Shown: piece after piece, positions 8,291 to 16,516 of the stretch | How positions within the stretch are numbered: the stretch's first letter is position 1 | How the letters are laid out: each line of letters opens with the position of its first letter | Assembly (NCBI GenBank): GCA_045130235.1 | Contig: JBGUPJ010000004.1 | Location: 29,407 to 93,406, forward strand | Direction: 5' to 3' | Length of the DNA: 64,000 bases | Source of the DNA: UBA1756 sp045130235 | Lineage (GTDB): Bacteria; Bacteroidota; Bacteroidia; Bacteroidales; WCHB1-69 | Notes under the pieces: generated by a model | The model's input: only the letters and a program-made list of their open reading frames with translations | Databases searched by the model: none | Told to the model about the DNA's origin: nothing | Translations under genes and position numbers: made by a program

Positions 8291-9512
8291 TGTTTAAAGC
8301 ATTTAGTTCTTCTTTATACGTTTCATTCTCGGGATATTTTTGAGTAAAATCTTTAAATTTATCAAAAATAATTGTCACATTTCTTTTAATTGTTTCAAGT
8401 GCATCCCCATAGAAGAAGTCTTTCAAATTCTTTTGATCTATTGAACCGGTTCCATTATAATCAACTATTACCAATTGGAAACTGGGATTTTGTTCAACCG
8501 CTTCAAGAATAGCACTTTGTATATGCTTATCTTTGAAGCCAAAACCGACGATAATCAACAAAACATTCTCTTTTCTCAATGCTTGTTGAAAGCGAGACAT
8601 CATCTCAAAATAGGGTTGCTCGTATGAACTTTCGTATTTATCCGAAGCTGGATATATTATTAATGGATCTTCTGGAGTTTCTCTTTTTTGGACAATCCTA
8701 TTATTATCTTTTTCCCATGTCAATGAGCCATGCAACTTATATAAGTGAAAAACCTTGGGAACAAAACTTTCCTCATTTTTCAAACGAGAACGTTCTCTAT
8801 TAACAAAATCATAATCAAAATAACGGCCTGAAAACACACGGGGTTGAGTATATGAGAAACCGTCGACAATTGTAAATCCTGCATTATTAGCAGCTTGTTC
8901 AAATAATGTATCATAATTAGTTGTAAACAACTGGACTCTTGAATCGCTGGGTTTTCTCGCAGTGATTTTGTTCAAAAAAGTTTGGTGCGGTGCATCTGAT
9001 TGTAATGTCAACTTACAATTTTCTGCAATTTTGTTTTTCAATCTCATTATTTTTGCTTCAAAATCAGCACCTTTCTCGTTTGCTTTGTTGAATAAAATAA
9101 GATAAGACAATAAGTTTTCTATATCTCCATAATTTAATTCTTCCTCTTTTTCATTTTTAAGATTATAGAAAGTCTTCCCCTCAAGGTTGTCAATGTCAGT
9201 TATAAAAGCTTCTATTTCTGCCTTACATGCATCCCATAACTGCTGTCTAGTTTTACCTCTATGAGACTTGTCAGTTCCTGCATCATTATCTAACGAAGTT
9301 CCAGCAGCAGCCAAAACTACAATGTTTTGATAGTGTTTTTGGAAAAAAGAATTGTAAAACTCTTCTTGCTTTGCCTTTGCAAAATCTTCAGATGATGTAA
9401 ATTCTCCAAAATCTTCTTTTTTAATCTCTTTACCGCCTATCAAACACTTCTCATCATCATAAGCTATTGTTTGTTTTTGACTAATTACTATGTATTTCAT
9501 TTCGTTTGCCAT
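8274..9512 (-). CDS. SIR2-domain NADase, partner of HerA
   Basis: A 412-residue protein with a SIR2-like NAD-binding fold. Visible elements are VLAAAGTSLDNDAG (67-79, a variant of the GAG motif), FTTNYD (196-201, asparagine of the catalytic site), KLHGS (259-263, catalytic His261) and IVGFGFKD (321-328). The ~60-residue N-terminal extension and helical insert are usual for defence SIR2 proteins. It lies between hsdS and herA with tight spacing (14 bases to hsdS, overlap with herA). The predicted role is NAD+ depletion on phage sensing. It is AT-rich like herA. Confidence 0.88.
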   Translation of the reverse strand: MANEMKYIVISQKQTIAYDDEKCLIGGKEIKKEDFGEFTSSEDFAKAKQEEFYNSFFQKHYQNIVVLAAAGTSLDNDAGTDKSHRGKTRQQLWDACKAEIEAFITDIDNLEGKTFYNLKNEKEEELNYGDIENLLSYLILFNKANEKGADFEAKIMRLKNKIAENCKLTLQSDAPHQTFLNKITARKPSDSRVQLFTTNYDTLFEQAANNAGFTIVDGFSYTQPRVFSGRYFDYDFVNRERSRLKNEESFVPKVFHLYKLHGSLTWEKDNNRIVQKRETPEDPLIIYPASDKYESSYEQPYFEMMSRFQQALRKENVLLIIVGFGFKDKHIQSAILEAVEQNPSFQLVIVDYNGTGSIDQKNLKDFFYGDALETIKRNVTIIFDKFKDFTQKYPENETYKEELNALNNENIR

Positions 9513-9526
9513 ATTTTTCTTTTTTA

Positions 9527-10087
9527 TTAATTCATAAACATCCGCTGCATCAATCCCTTTTTGTATTGTCCCAGCAAGGCAACCTTTTCCGCATAGGCAT
9601 TAATTTGGTCATCCATTGTGGAAAGACACGAAGCGATTTTGCGCTGCTCGGGAAAAGAGGGCAAAGTAATACTTACATTATCAAAAAAATCATTTGTTGA
9701 AATGTTCAGTAATCCATGATTTCTTGCGCCTTCTTGGGCAATTTGACCGATTTCCATATCAATCAGACCTGTATCAAAATAATATTCAGCATAACTAGCA
9801 TCAATATCTGAATCCATTTTTCTAAAGCAAATGTATAAAGGTGAAACCACACCTTTTTCGTATAAGCGCAACGATTTTATGGCGCCATACGGATGTCCTT
9901 GGGAACGGCTTTTATTATATGCAAAATCTCCTTTACTAATAAGAAAATAGTTGGAAACATCGGTGGAAGCAATGTTCTTACTGAAATAATCATATTGGCT
10001 GACCAATCCATATTGGGCTGATATGGTCAAGACATTTTGATTGTTCTCTTTGTTTCGTTCTGTAATCCTCATAAAACACTCTCCCAA
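9527..10087 (-). CDS. hsdS: HsdS second half: TRD2 and C-terminal conserved region (out of frame with first half)
   Basis: This 186-residue frame holds the second target-recognition domain and the distal conserved region of a type I specificity subunit (LPSFPEQRKIASCLS, YKKGLMQRMF). The frame has no stop upstream to the G tract at 10175-10183: read back from 10087 it encodes KKPKLRFPEFYNEKEWEEKK, the standard opening of an HsdS half. It is therefore the continuation of the 10162-10803 gene, displaced by one base. Alone it would start at a TTG with no visible signal and is probably made only when the tract length restores the frame. Confidence 0.85.
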   Translation of the reverse strand: MGECFMRITERNKENNQNVLTISAQYGLVSQYDYFSKNIASTDVSNYFLISKGDFAYNKSRSQGHPYGAIKSLRLYEKGVVSPLYICFRKMDSDIDASYAEYYFDTGLIDMEIGQIAQEGARNHGLLNISTNDFFDNVSITLPSFPEQRKIASCLSTMDDQINAYAEKVALLGQYKKGLMQRMFMN

Positions 10088-10161
10088 TTTCTTTTCCTCC
10101 CATTCTTTTTCGTTGTAAAACTCTGGGAATCTTAATTTTGGCTTTTTTAAATTATTGATTA

Positions 10162-10803
10162 TCAGTAATTTACACCCCCCCCCGTTGAGGATGCAAACAA
10201 ATTCTGCATCAAACCTTTCTTGTAGGCTTTTAGTTGTTCGAGTTTGCCGTTGGTTGAGGTTATCATTTCATCTGCCGCAGAAAGGCAGGCTGCTATGCGC
10301 TGCTGTTCGGCGAGAGGGGGAAATGGAATCGTGATTGCAGAGAACTGCTGATAGCTAACCATTTTTCCATCTCTAATGCCTTCCAGGTTACGATTCAGAT
10401 CTTGAATGAAACGAGTTGATTTAAAATAATACCGATAAAACTCGTTACAAACCCTATCGTTTTTTCTCCTCAAAACAATATATGCTGGGCTACACAATCC
10501 TTTGTAATACGAGTATTCAATACCTCCTTGAAAAGATCTCAAACTGATAATAAAATCACCAATTTCAACAACTTTATATCCTGCAATGCTCTTATCGCTG
10601 ACAATAACATTGTAATCGATCATATCTCTTGGCACCGCACCTTGGTCTTGGGTAATTGCCAATACTGGCAAATCAGAATTGTGATTCTTATTCACAATTG
10701 GTTCAAACAATTCATTTCCATTAACAAAATCCCATTCCCCTGCATTGGCGAAATCGGTGAAGCGGAGGGTGGGGATGTTGTTGTATGTGGGTTTGGTGGT
10801 CAT
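10162..10803 (-). CDS. hsdS: Type I RM specificity subunit HsdS, first half, ended by frameshift after a G9 tract
   Basis: HsdS recognises the DNA target of the type I enzyme. This frame encodes 213 residues: a proximal PTLRFTDF box, TRD1, and the central conserved region (PPLAEQQRIAACLS, LKAYKKGLMQNLFA). It then reads SSTGGGVNY and stops. The three glycines are the G9 run. One extra G (G10, or G7) joins it to the 9527-10087 frame and gives a 425-residue HsdS of normal length. As it stands, a one-TRD half subunit is predicted; such halves can dimerise in other type I systems. The ATG overlaps the stop of a small upstream frame (10800-10916). Confidence 0.9.
   Translation of the reverse strand: MTTKPTYNNIPTLRFTDFANAGEWDFVNGNELFEPIVNKNHNSDLPVLAITQDQGAVPRDMIDYNVIVSDKSIAGYKVVEIGDFIISLRSFQGGIEYSYYKGLCSPAYIVLRRKNDRVCNEFYRYYFKSTRFIQDLNRNLEGIRDGKMVSYQQFSAITIPFPPLAEQQRIAACLSAADEMITSTNGKLEQLKAYKKGLMQNLFASSTGGGVNY
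10175..10183 (-). repeat. Homopolymeric tract (G9 on the coding strand), candidate phase-variation site in hsdS
   Basis: Nine C residues on + are nine G residues in the hsdS message, at the junction between the two HsdS halves. Upstream codons begin at positions divisible by 3; downstream HsdS codons begin at positions with remainder 1. Adding one G therefore joins them exactly. Confidence 0.85.
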
Positions 10804-10916
10804 AACATTGAATTTTGAAAGGAAAAAACGTTATACCCGACCATATAAAATGGGAAACGCCCCTCAAGTATGCTGCCAAAGGCGCGCCTGAAGGGCTTAT
10901 TATCAAAGTGTTGCAT
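10800..10916 (-). CDS. Possible 38-residue leader ORF overlapping the hsdS start
   Basis: The frame starts MQHFDNKPFRRAF and ends QNSML. Its stop TGA overlaps the hsdS ATG (ATGA), the usual layout for coupled translation, and it lies between the -7 box at 10945-10953 and hsdS. No family is recognised. It could be a chance frame in a structured leader. Confidence 0.35.
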   Translation of the reverse strand: MQHFDNKPFRRAFGSILEGRFPFYMVGYNVFSFQNSML

Positions 10917-10944
10917 TAAAGAGAACTTTTCTCTTAATGAGGCT

Positions 10945-10953
10945 GCAAAAGTA
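10945..10953 (-). promoter_or_regulatory. -7 box for the hsdS-sir2-herA-hsdM transcript, with adjacent inverted repeat
   Basis: TACTTTTGC on the minus strand lies ~140 bases before the hsdS ATG. Just downstream (10917-10936) is an 8-bp inverted repeat (TAAGAGAA / TTCTCTTA) that could be an operator or leader hairpin. This suggests hsdS and the genes after it can be expressed separately from hsdR and the Abi gene. Confidence 0.5.
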
Positions 10954-10993
10954 CAACTTTTTTCAATATGAAAAACTTTTTTTGTCATTTTTT

Positions 10994-11947
10994 TTACTTT
11001 TTCCATATTTTTTCTTCCTGCCAATTGTCTGGAAAGCCCATGTGTTGCAATGGGACAAAACCCTTATATTCCTCAATTAAACCATAGAGTTTTTCCTTGA
11101 AACTCGAATTCGGACAAGCTGTTTGTAGCAAATAATTAAGCATACAAAGGAAATAGTATGTCTTTTTCCTTTTCACCGTATTCGGATTGCTTATCCAAAC
11201 ATGCGTCTTGGAAAAGTCTAATCGTTCGGGCACAATATTGAAATCACGATTCCACAATCGTGCATGATGCGCGCACAAGTTTCTAACATAATTGATGGTA
11301 TGCAACCAAGAACAGAATTGTCTTGGAGGTATGCCATAAAAACTTGCTATGCCAACAAGGTCACTTCTCAATTTCAAACTTGAGCATATCCTAGACAAAT
11401 GATTGAAATACATAATCTCTACACTCATCCACGATGGTGGAGTTGGCGGAGTGTCATAAGTATCCCTATAATGTTGGATGAAAACTTCCGCCTTATTGCT
11501 GTGCAGTTGTTCGGCAATATGCCTACTCAATTCCGTATGGACATTGATCTCAATATCTTTTCCATCCTTGTCCTTTTTGTGTATGACATTGAAAATGTTA
11601 GGATTATCCTGCCAATGGGAACCGTACTTATGGCTTAACTGATAGATAATTTGTGTCCTTATTGAAATCTCCAATCGCTCAATGGCATCAAACACCAATA
11701 GCCTTAACTTCCTGTCAAACAAATACAAATAATATACATCGTCCCAAGTCTTGCCTTCAATAAAATGGTCAGTATAACACTCGTCCTTGATTTCTTTACA
11801 AGGCAACATATAGGCACTTAAACGATAATAACTAATGTTTGATAGATGTCGAATTGCCCTTTCTTCGTTAGGAATCAATAATCCTCTCGATTTCAGTAAC
11901 TCGACCTGCTGGTGATAGGTTAATGGTGGTTTGGTATACTCTCTCAT
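10994..11947 (-). CDS. Abi family (Abi_2, AbiD/AbiF-like) abortive infection protein
   Basis: A 317-residue protein of the Abi_2 family. The N-terminus (KPPLTYHQQVELLKSRG, then ISYYRLSAYMLP) and the central LYLFDRKLRLLVFDAIERLE are hallmark segments. Near the C-terminus is the HEPN RNase motif R-x4-H as RNLCAH (R222, H227), followed by HARLWNR. Family members are proposed RNA-cleaving toxins that stop growth during phage infection. The gene lies 19 bases after hsdR on the same strand, inside the RM operon, so its expression is tied to restriction. Confidence 0.9.
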   Translation of the reverse strand: MREYTKPPLTYHQQVELLKSRGLLIPNEERAIRHLSNISYYRLSAYMLPCKEIKDECYTDHFIEGKTWDDVYYLYLFDRKLRLLVFDAIERLEISIRTQIIYQLSHKYGSHWQDNPNIFNVIHKKDKDGKDIEINVHTELSRHIAEQLHSNKAEVFIQHYRDTYDTPPTPPSWMSVEIMYFNHLSRICSSLKLRSDLVGIASFYGIPPRQFCSWLHTINYVRNLCAHHARLWNRDFNIVPERLDFSKTHVWISNPNTVKRKKTYYFLCMLNYLLQTACPNSSFKEKLYGLIEEYKGFVPLQHMGFPDNWQEEKIWKK

Positions 11948-11966
11948 ATCGCTCCTTTCAAATTAT

Positions 11967-14957
11967 TCATTCCTCATACGCCTTCAATCCCGAAATCTCT
12001 TGCCCAGGCACCAAACGTTTCAGCAACGGCACGAGGTCGTTCATTAGTTCGGTTTCCTTGCGTGTGCGGTCACGCCAACCTAAATCAAGGGGTTCAAGCA
12101 AGTCGTTCAATTTTTCGCCATCGAAAATCTTGCGATCTACAATGTCGTTCACAAAAGCCTGCAACGAGGCCACACTCAAACCATGTTTTTCAGCAATGGC
12201 CATCAATTCTTTGGCATATTTCTCCGTCTTGAAGACCTCGTATCCATCCTTGATTTCATCAACTGTTCGGCCATTCACGCCATCGAGACTGTCAATGTAG
12301 GCGATAATGTCCTCGCGGTCGTCAAGCAAATTGGCACTCGAACGAATCAAATTAACCAATTCCTCTTTGGTCATCTTCCACTTGGCCGGCTGTCCCATGC
12401 ACTTGGAAATCAATTCCATGATATAGTCGTAATCGATCATGGCCGAAGCAAACAAGACAAACTCAAAATCGAGTTCCTCTACCTCATTCGGGACAGCGGT
12501 ACCAGTTTTCTCTCGTCGCGTTTTCAGTTCGCGGGCAATGTCAAGATACGCCCCACGGAAGGCACGCAAATCATCCTCCGTAAAACCATAAGGGGCTTGT
12601 GCCTCTGCCGCAACAATTGGGGCATTCTCGTCCTCAACTTCCACGAGGTCAGTATATTGGTCGAGTTGTGTTTTGAGTCGCTGTACTTCCTTGAAGCATA
12701 CGATGAAACCTGCCTTGGCATCATCACCTTTCAGATTGAACACTTCTTCGGCCTTGAAATCCAGATGATGGAGCGTCATAAAATCGCGCAAACCACCCAC
12801 CGCATCAAGGTATTTCTTCTTGATGACCGAAGCAGGTTCCACCAACCAAATCTGTCTTGCTTCTTCCTTCTTCTCACCAGAGAACAAAGCGATGGCGGTA
12901 TCAACAGCCTCTTGTTGACCACGGAAGTCAAGAATGTTTCCGTAAGGCTTGCTGTCGTTTAGGATACGGTTGGTGCGCGAAAAGGCCTGCACCAAACCGT
13001 GGTATTTCAAGTTCTTGTCCACATAAAGCGTGTTCAGATACTTGGAATCGAAGCCCGTCAGCAGCATATCCACCACAATCGTGATGTCTATTTTGTTCTC
13101 ATGGGCATAGTCCTTATTACTATATTGCTGGTTCTTGATGCGCTGCTGCACATCCTGATAGTAGGCATCAAACTCGGTCACAGAATGGTTGGTGCCGAAC
13201 TGCTTGTTGTAATCGTCAATGATGGTCGTCAATGCGGCCTTCTTCTGGTCGGGTTCTTGCTCGTTGTCTTTTTGTTCCTGCGGTAGGTCCTCTTGAATCT
13301 GCTGAATGTCACGATTACCCTCGGCGGGCGGCGAGAACACGCAAGCAATGTTCAAAGGCTCGTAAGTATTATCCATCTCCAACTTTTGTGCTTGCACCTC
13401 CTTGAACAGATGATAATACTCAATGGCCTCATTGATGGAACCCGTAGCAAGGATGGCATTGAAACGCCCGTCAGCGGTGGCTGCACGATGCTTGCCCAAA
13501 ATAGTACGCACGACTGCCGATTTCTTCACCGTTTCGCCCACCATGTCTGACTTTTCGGGCTTAAAGTAATCCACATGGAAACGCAGCACATTCCTGTCCT
13601 CAATGGCATTAGTAATAGTGTAGGCGTGCAGTTCCTTCTGAAAGACATCTTTCGTGGTCTTGTATCTGGCTTCTTCACCAGTTATTTGAGTATAGGTGGC
13701 ATTCTCTTCAAAAATAGGAGTTCCCGTAAACCCAAATAACTGCGCTTTCGGGAAAAACTCCTTGATGGCTTTGTGATTGTCGCCGAATTGTGAACGATGG
13801 CACTCATCAAAGATAAATATAACACGTTTGTCTCTCAACGGTTTGAGCCTTTCCTGATAGTTGCGGCGGTTTTGCGGGTCAAGGGCAATACCCAACTTCT
13901 GAATAGTCGTCACTATTATTTTATCGGCATAGTCTTCGGAAAGCATACGGCGGACAAGTGCATCTGTGTTGGTGTTTTCCTCCACACAACCCTCTTGGAA
14001 CTTGTTGAATTCCTCGCGCGTTTGCTTATCGAGGTCTTTACGGTCCACCACAAAAAGGCATTTCTCAATTTCAGGATTGTCCTTCAATAGCGTTGAAGCC
14101 TTGAACGAAGTGAGTGTTTTTCCGCTACCCGTGGTGTGCCAAATGTAGCCGTTGCCACGGTTCTCGTTGATGCAACTGACAATCGCCTTTACCGCATAGA
14201 TCTGATATGGGCGCATCATCAGCACCTTCCGTTCACAAGCCACCAAAACCATATAGCGACTAATCATCTCGCCTAAGCGGCACTTTTGCAAGAAAGCATC
14301 CGAAAAAGCCTCCAAACCTGTTATCTTCTGGTTTTTCTCGTCAGCCCATTGATACACAGGCAGATATTTTTCCTCAGCATTGAAGTTGAAATGCTCCTTG
14401 TTATTATTGGCGAAATAATAGGTATTATGCTGATTGCTCACAATGAACATTTGCATGAAACACAGCAGCGAATTGGTGTAGCCGTTGCCGGCATCGTTCT
14501 TGTAGTCCACAATTTGCTGCATGGCGCGGCGCGGACTGACATCCAAAGTCTTCAACTCAATCTGCACGACTGGCAAACCGTTGATGAGCAAAATGACATC
14601 ATAGCGCTGAAAACTGTTCCGTGTGTTCATGCGCAACTGGTGAATCACCTCGTAATCGTTCTTACACCAATCTTTGATGTTCACCAACATATACTGTAGC
14701 GGCGTTCCATCTTCACGCATGAAAGTATTGCGTTCACGCAATCGTTTCGAAGCGTTGAACACATCCGAATCCGTAATTTCCTCCAACAAACGCGCAAATT
14801 CATTGTCAGTCAAATGACAACGATTCAAAGCTTGGAACTTCTCACGGAAATTCCGCTCAAGCGAATTCCTGTCATGAATGTCATCACGATAAACATATTT
14901 CAGGTTCTCGCTTAAATATCGGATAAACTGGTCTTCTATTTGTTTTTCAAGCGCCAT
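11967..14957 (-). CDS. hsdR: Type I restriction endonuclease subunit HsdR
   Basis: The 996-residue motor and nuclease subunit. The N-terminal PD-(D/E)xK nuclease shows D120 and the E134-x-K136 pair in VVQIELK. The SF2 translocase follows, with Walker A TTGSGKT (275-281), DECH box (384-387), GFTGTP and a later VDMLLTGFDS segment. A helical C-terminal region binds HsdM. It is the first gene of the minus-strand island, with its own -7 box at 15025-15033. The R-abi-S-sir2-herA-M order is not the classical compact type I arrangement. Confidence 0.95.
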   Translation of the reverse strand: MALEKQIEDQFIRYLSENLKYVYRDDIHDRNSLERNFREKFQALNRCHLTDNEFARLLEEITDSDVFNASKRLRERNTFMREDGTPLQYMLVNIKDWCKNDYEVIHQLRMNTRNSFQRYDVILLINGLPVVQIELKTLDVSPRRAMQQIVDYKNDAGNGYTNSLLCFMQMFIVSNQHNTYYFANNNKEHFNFNAEEKYLPVYQWADEKNQKITGLEAFSDAFLQKCRLGEMISRYMVLVACERKVLMMRPYQIYAVKAIVSCINENRGNGYIWHTTGSGKTLTSFKASTLLKDNPEIEKCLFVVDRKDLDKQTREEFNKFQEGCVEENTNTDALVRRMLSEDYADKIIVTTIQKLGIALDPQNRRNYQERLKPLRDKRVIFIFDECHRSQFGDNHKAIKEFFPKAQLFGFTGTPIFEENATYTQITGEEARYKTTKDVFQKELHAYTITNAIEDRNVLRFHVDYFKPEKSDMVGETVKKSAVVRTILGKHRAATADGRFNAILATGSINEAIEYYHLFKEVQAQKLEMDNTYEPLNIACVFSPPAEGNRDIQQIQEDLPQEQKDNEQEPDQKKAALTTIIDDYNKQFGTNHSVTEFDAYYQDVQQRIKNQQYSNKDYAHENKIDITIVVDMLLTGFDSKYLNTLYVDKNLKYHGLVQAFSRTNRILNDSKPYGNILDFRGQQEAVDTAIALFSGEKKEEARQIWLVEPASVIKKKYLDAVGGLRDFMTLHHLDFKAEEVFNLKGDDAKAGFIVCFKEVQRLKTQLDQYTDLVEVEDENAPIVAAEAQAPYGFTEDDLRAFRGAYLDIARELKTRREKTGTAVPNEVEELDFEFVLFASAMIDYDYIMELISKCMGQPAKWKMTKEELVNLIRSSANLLDDREDIIAYIDSLDGVNGRTVDEIKDGYEVFKTEKYAKELMAIAEKHGLSVASLQAFVNDIVDRKIFDGEKLNDLLEPLDLGWRDRTRKETELMNDLVPLLKRLVPGQEISGLKAYEE

Positions 14958-15024
14958 AACTTTCGATTTACATCCATTCTTTCCGTTCTGTGAAAGGGTA
15001 TACTACTCCATGTTAAATCAGCTT

Positions 15025-15033
15025 GCAAAGATA
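15025..15033 (-). promoter_or_regulatory. -7 box upstream of hsdR
   Basis: TATCTTTGC on the minus strand, 68 bases before the hsdR ATG. It is the only good Bacteroidetes promoter box in front of the operon. Confidence 0.6.
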
Positions 15034-15145
15034 CAACTTCTTTGCAAGATTTTATGGGGTGTCTTGTAACAAATTTTTATAATGCGAAAACAATATAGTG
15101 AAATTGTGCCAATTCGATTGGCACAAATGTCAATAGATTTTCTTC

Positions 15146-15238
15146 TCACCCCTCACACTCTCCATCATTGACCCACTGCTTCGTGTTGCCGTCTACTGCG
15201 AATAACATTGGCATCATTTTGTGGGCAGCGATTTGATG
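15146..15238 (-). pseudogene. Remnant of a GNAT acetyltransferase gene
   Basis: Read on the minus strand this piece encodes AAHKMMPMLFAVDGNTKQWV and stops soon after. It matches the AAAKGIMVADGNTKQWV segment of the intact GNAT protein at 4537-5046. At DNA level 25 of 26 bases agree between 15168-15193 and 4925-4950; outside this core the two diverge. It overlaps the decayed RhuM tail in another frame. It is best read as the remains of a related gene at the right edge of the island. Confidence 0.55.
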
Positions 15239-15602
15239 TTGTCAAGAAAATCTTTCTCCACTTGGCTTAGCGTATGCTGCTGGTATTTTTCTTGGCCGAA
15301 TTGACTCGATAGCCGATGGAGATAATCATATCAAGATTATAGTAGTCGATCAGTTCCTCAACCTCGCCTCGCTTACCTCTATTTATGACAGTTGCAATTT
15401 TTGCAACCGTCATCTCTTGTTTTAGCTCTCCTTCCTTGAAAACGTTGGCAATGTGACGGCTAATGCCCGATTTGTCAACTCCAAAAAGCTGCGCCATTGC
15501 CTTCTGTGTCGCCCAGATCGTTTCGTCCTTTACCACAACCTGAATCACTCCTTCTTCTTCAGGAAGTTGGTATAATATGAATTGTGTTTCGTTGCTCGTC
15601 AT
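15214..15602 (-). pseudogene. RhuM family gene, truncated and frameshifted
   Basis: From the ATG at 15602 the frame gives a RhuM-type N-terminus: LFGVDKSGISRHIANVFKEG (a winged-helix-like part) and NLDMIISIGYRVNS. Intact RhuM proteins continue for 150 or more residues after RVNS. Here a stop follows within ten residues, while the next frame encodes YQQHTLSQVEKDFLDNIK, a segment expected near the end. An internal deletion with a frame shift explains this. RhuM genes are commonly found in defence and mobile islands. A -7 box lies at 15649-15657. Confidence 0.75.
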
Positions 15603-15702
15603 ATTGCATTCTGTCGTTTGAGATTCTTGGATGACTGCCAATCAGCCCGCAAAGATACAATATATTTATTAGAATACGGGTTTCTATATCCATTTTTTTA
15701 AG

Positions 15703-15711
15703 TATTTTTGC
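15703..15711 (+). promoter_or_regulatory. -7 box upstream of pdxJ
   Basis: TATTTTTGC, 79 bases before the pdxJ ATG. It is back to back with a minus-strand box (15649-15657) for the RhuM remnant. Confidence 0.6.
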
Positions 15712-15789
15712 AGCGGCAAATTGATGGTTTGCGACTCTTTTTTCCGAAGTATAACATTCGGAGTGATTGTACTAAAATATTATTCTAAG

Positions 15790-16512
15790 ATGAAGAAAAC
15801 CCGTCTGAGTGTCAATGTGAATAAGATTGCAACCTTGCGCAATGCGCGGGGCGGCAACATGCCCGACCTGTTGAAGGTAGCGGCCGACTGCGAGCGTTTT
15901 GGCGCAGAAGGCATCACCGTTCATCCCCGTCCCGACGGACGGCACATCCGTTATGATGACGTTTACAACCTGAAAAAACAGGTTCGCACAGAGTTCAATA
16001 TCGAAGGCTACCCTTCTGATTCTTTCAACGAGCTGGTACACAACGTTGTTCCCACCCAGGTCACGTTGGTTCCTGATGCTCCTGATGCACTCACTTCCAA
16101 TGCCGGCTGGAACACCCGCGACCACTGCAGCCAGTTGCGCGAACTGGTGGACTTCTACCATCGCGACGGTATCCGGGTGTCGATTTTTGTGGATGCCGAT
16201 GTGGAGATGGTGAAATGGGCCGCCAAGACCGGCACCGACCGCATCGAGCTTTACACCGAAAGCTATGCGCGCCTCTATCCCGACAACCCCGAAGCCGCCA
16301 TCCGCGATTTTGTTGCCGCCGCACAAGAGGCACAACGGCAAGGCCTCGGCCTTAATGCCGGCCACGACCTCTCGTTGGTCAACCTCAAGTACTTCGCCAC
16401 CCACATTCCCGACCTGCTGGAGGTGTCTATCGGTCACGCTCTGATTTGCGATGCCCTCTATCTCGGTCTGGAAAATACCATCCAACAATATCTACAACAG
16501 CTTGATATTTAA
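15790..16512 (+). CDS. pdxJ: Pyridoxine 5'-phosphate synthase
   Basis: A 240-residue TIM-barrel enzyme that condenses 1-deoxyxylulose 5-phosphate with aminoacetone phosphate to give PNP (DXP-dependent vitamin B6 route). Conserved features: RLSVNVNKIATLRNARGG at the start, ITVHPRPDGRHI (catalytic His region), TLVPDAP, VSIFVDA, IELYTE and LNAGHDL. The start was set at the ATG before KKTRLSVN; upstream in-frame codons would lengthen the protein beyond the family norm. The glycosyltransferase gene begins 4 bases after the stop, so the two form an operon. Confidence 0.95.
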   Translation: MKKTRLSVNVNKIATLRNARGGNMPDLLKVAADCERFGAEGITVHPRPDGRHIRYDDVYNLKKQVRTEFNIEGYPSDSFNELVHNVVPTQVTLVPDAPDALTSNAGWNTRDHCSQLRELVDFYHRDGIRVSIFVDADVEMVKWAAKTGTDRIELYTESYARLYPDNPEAAIRDFVAAAQEAQRQGLGLNAGHDLSLVNLKYFATHIPDLLEVSIGHALICDALYLGLENTIQQYLQQLDI

Positions 16513-16516
16513 TTAG

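Noticed and set aside
10175..10183. Simple sequencing error as the only explanation of the hsdS frame shift
   Set aside because: It cannot be excluded, but a G tract lying exactly between the two HsdS halves, with frame restored by one base, fits a known switching mechanism; left as a finding with a stated test.
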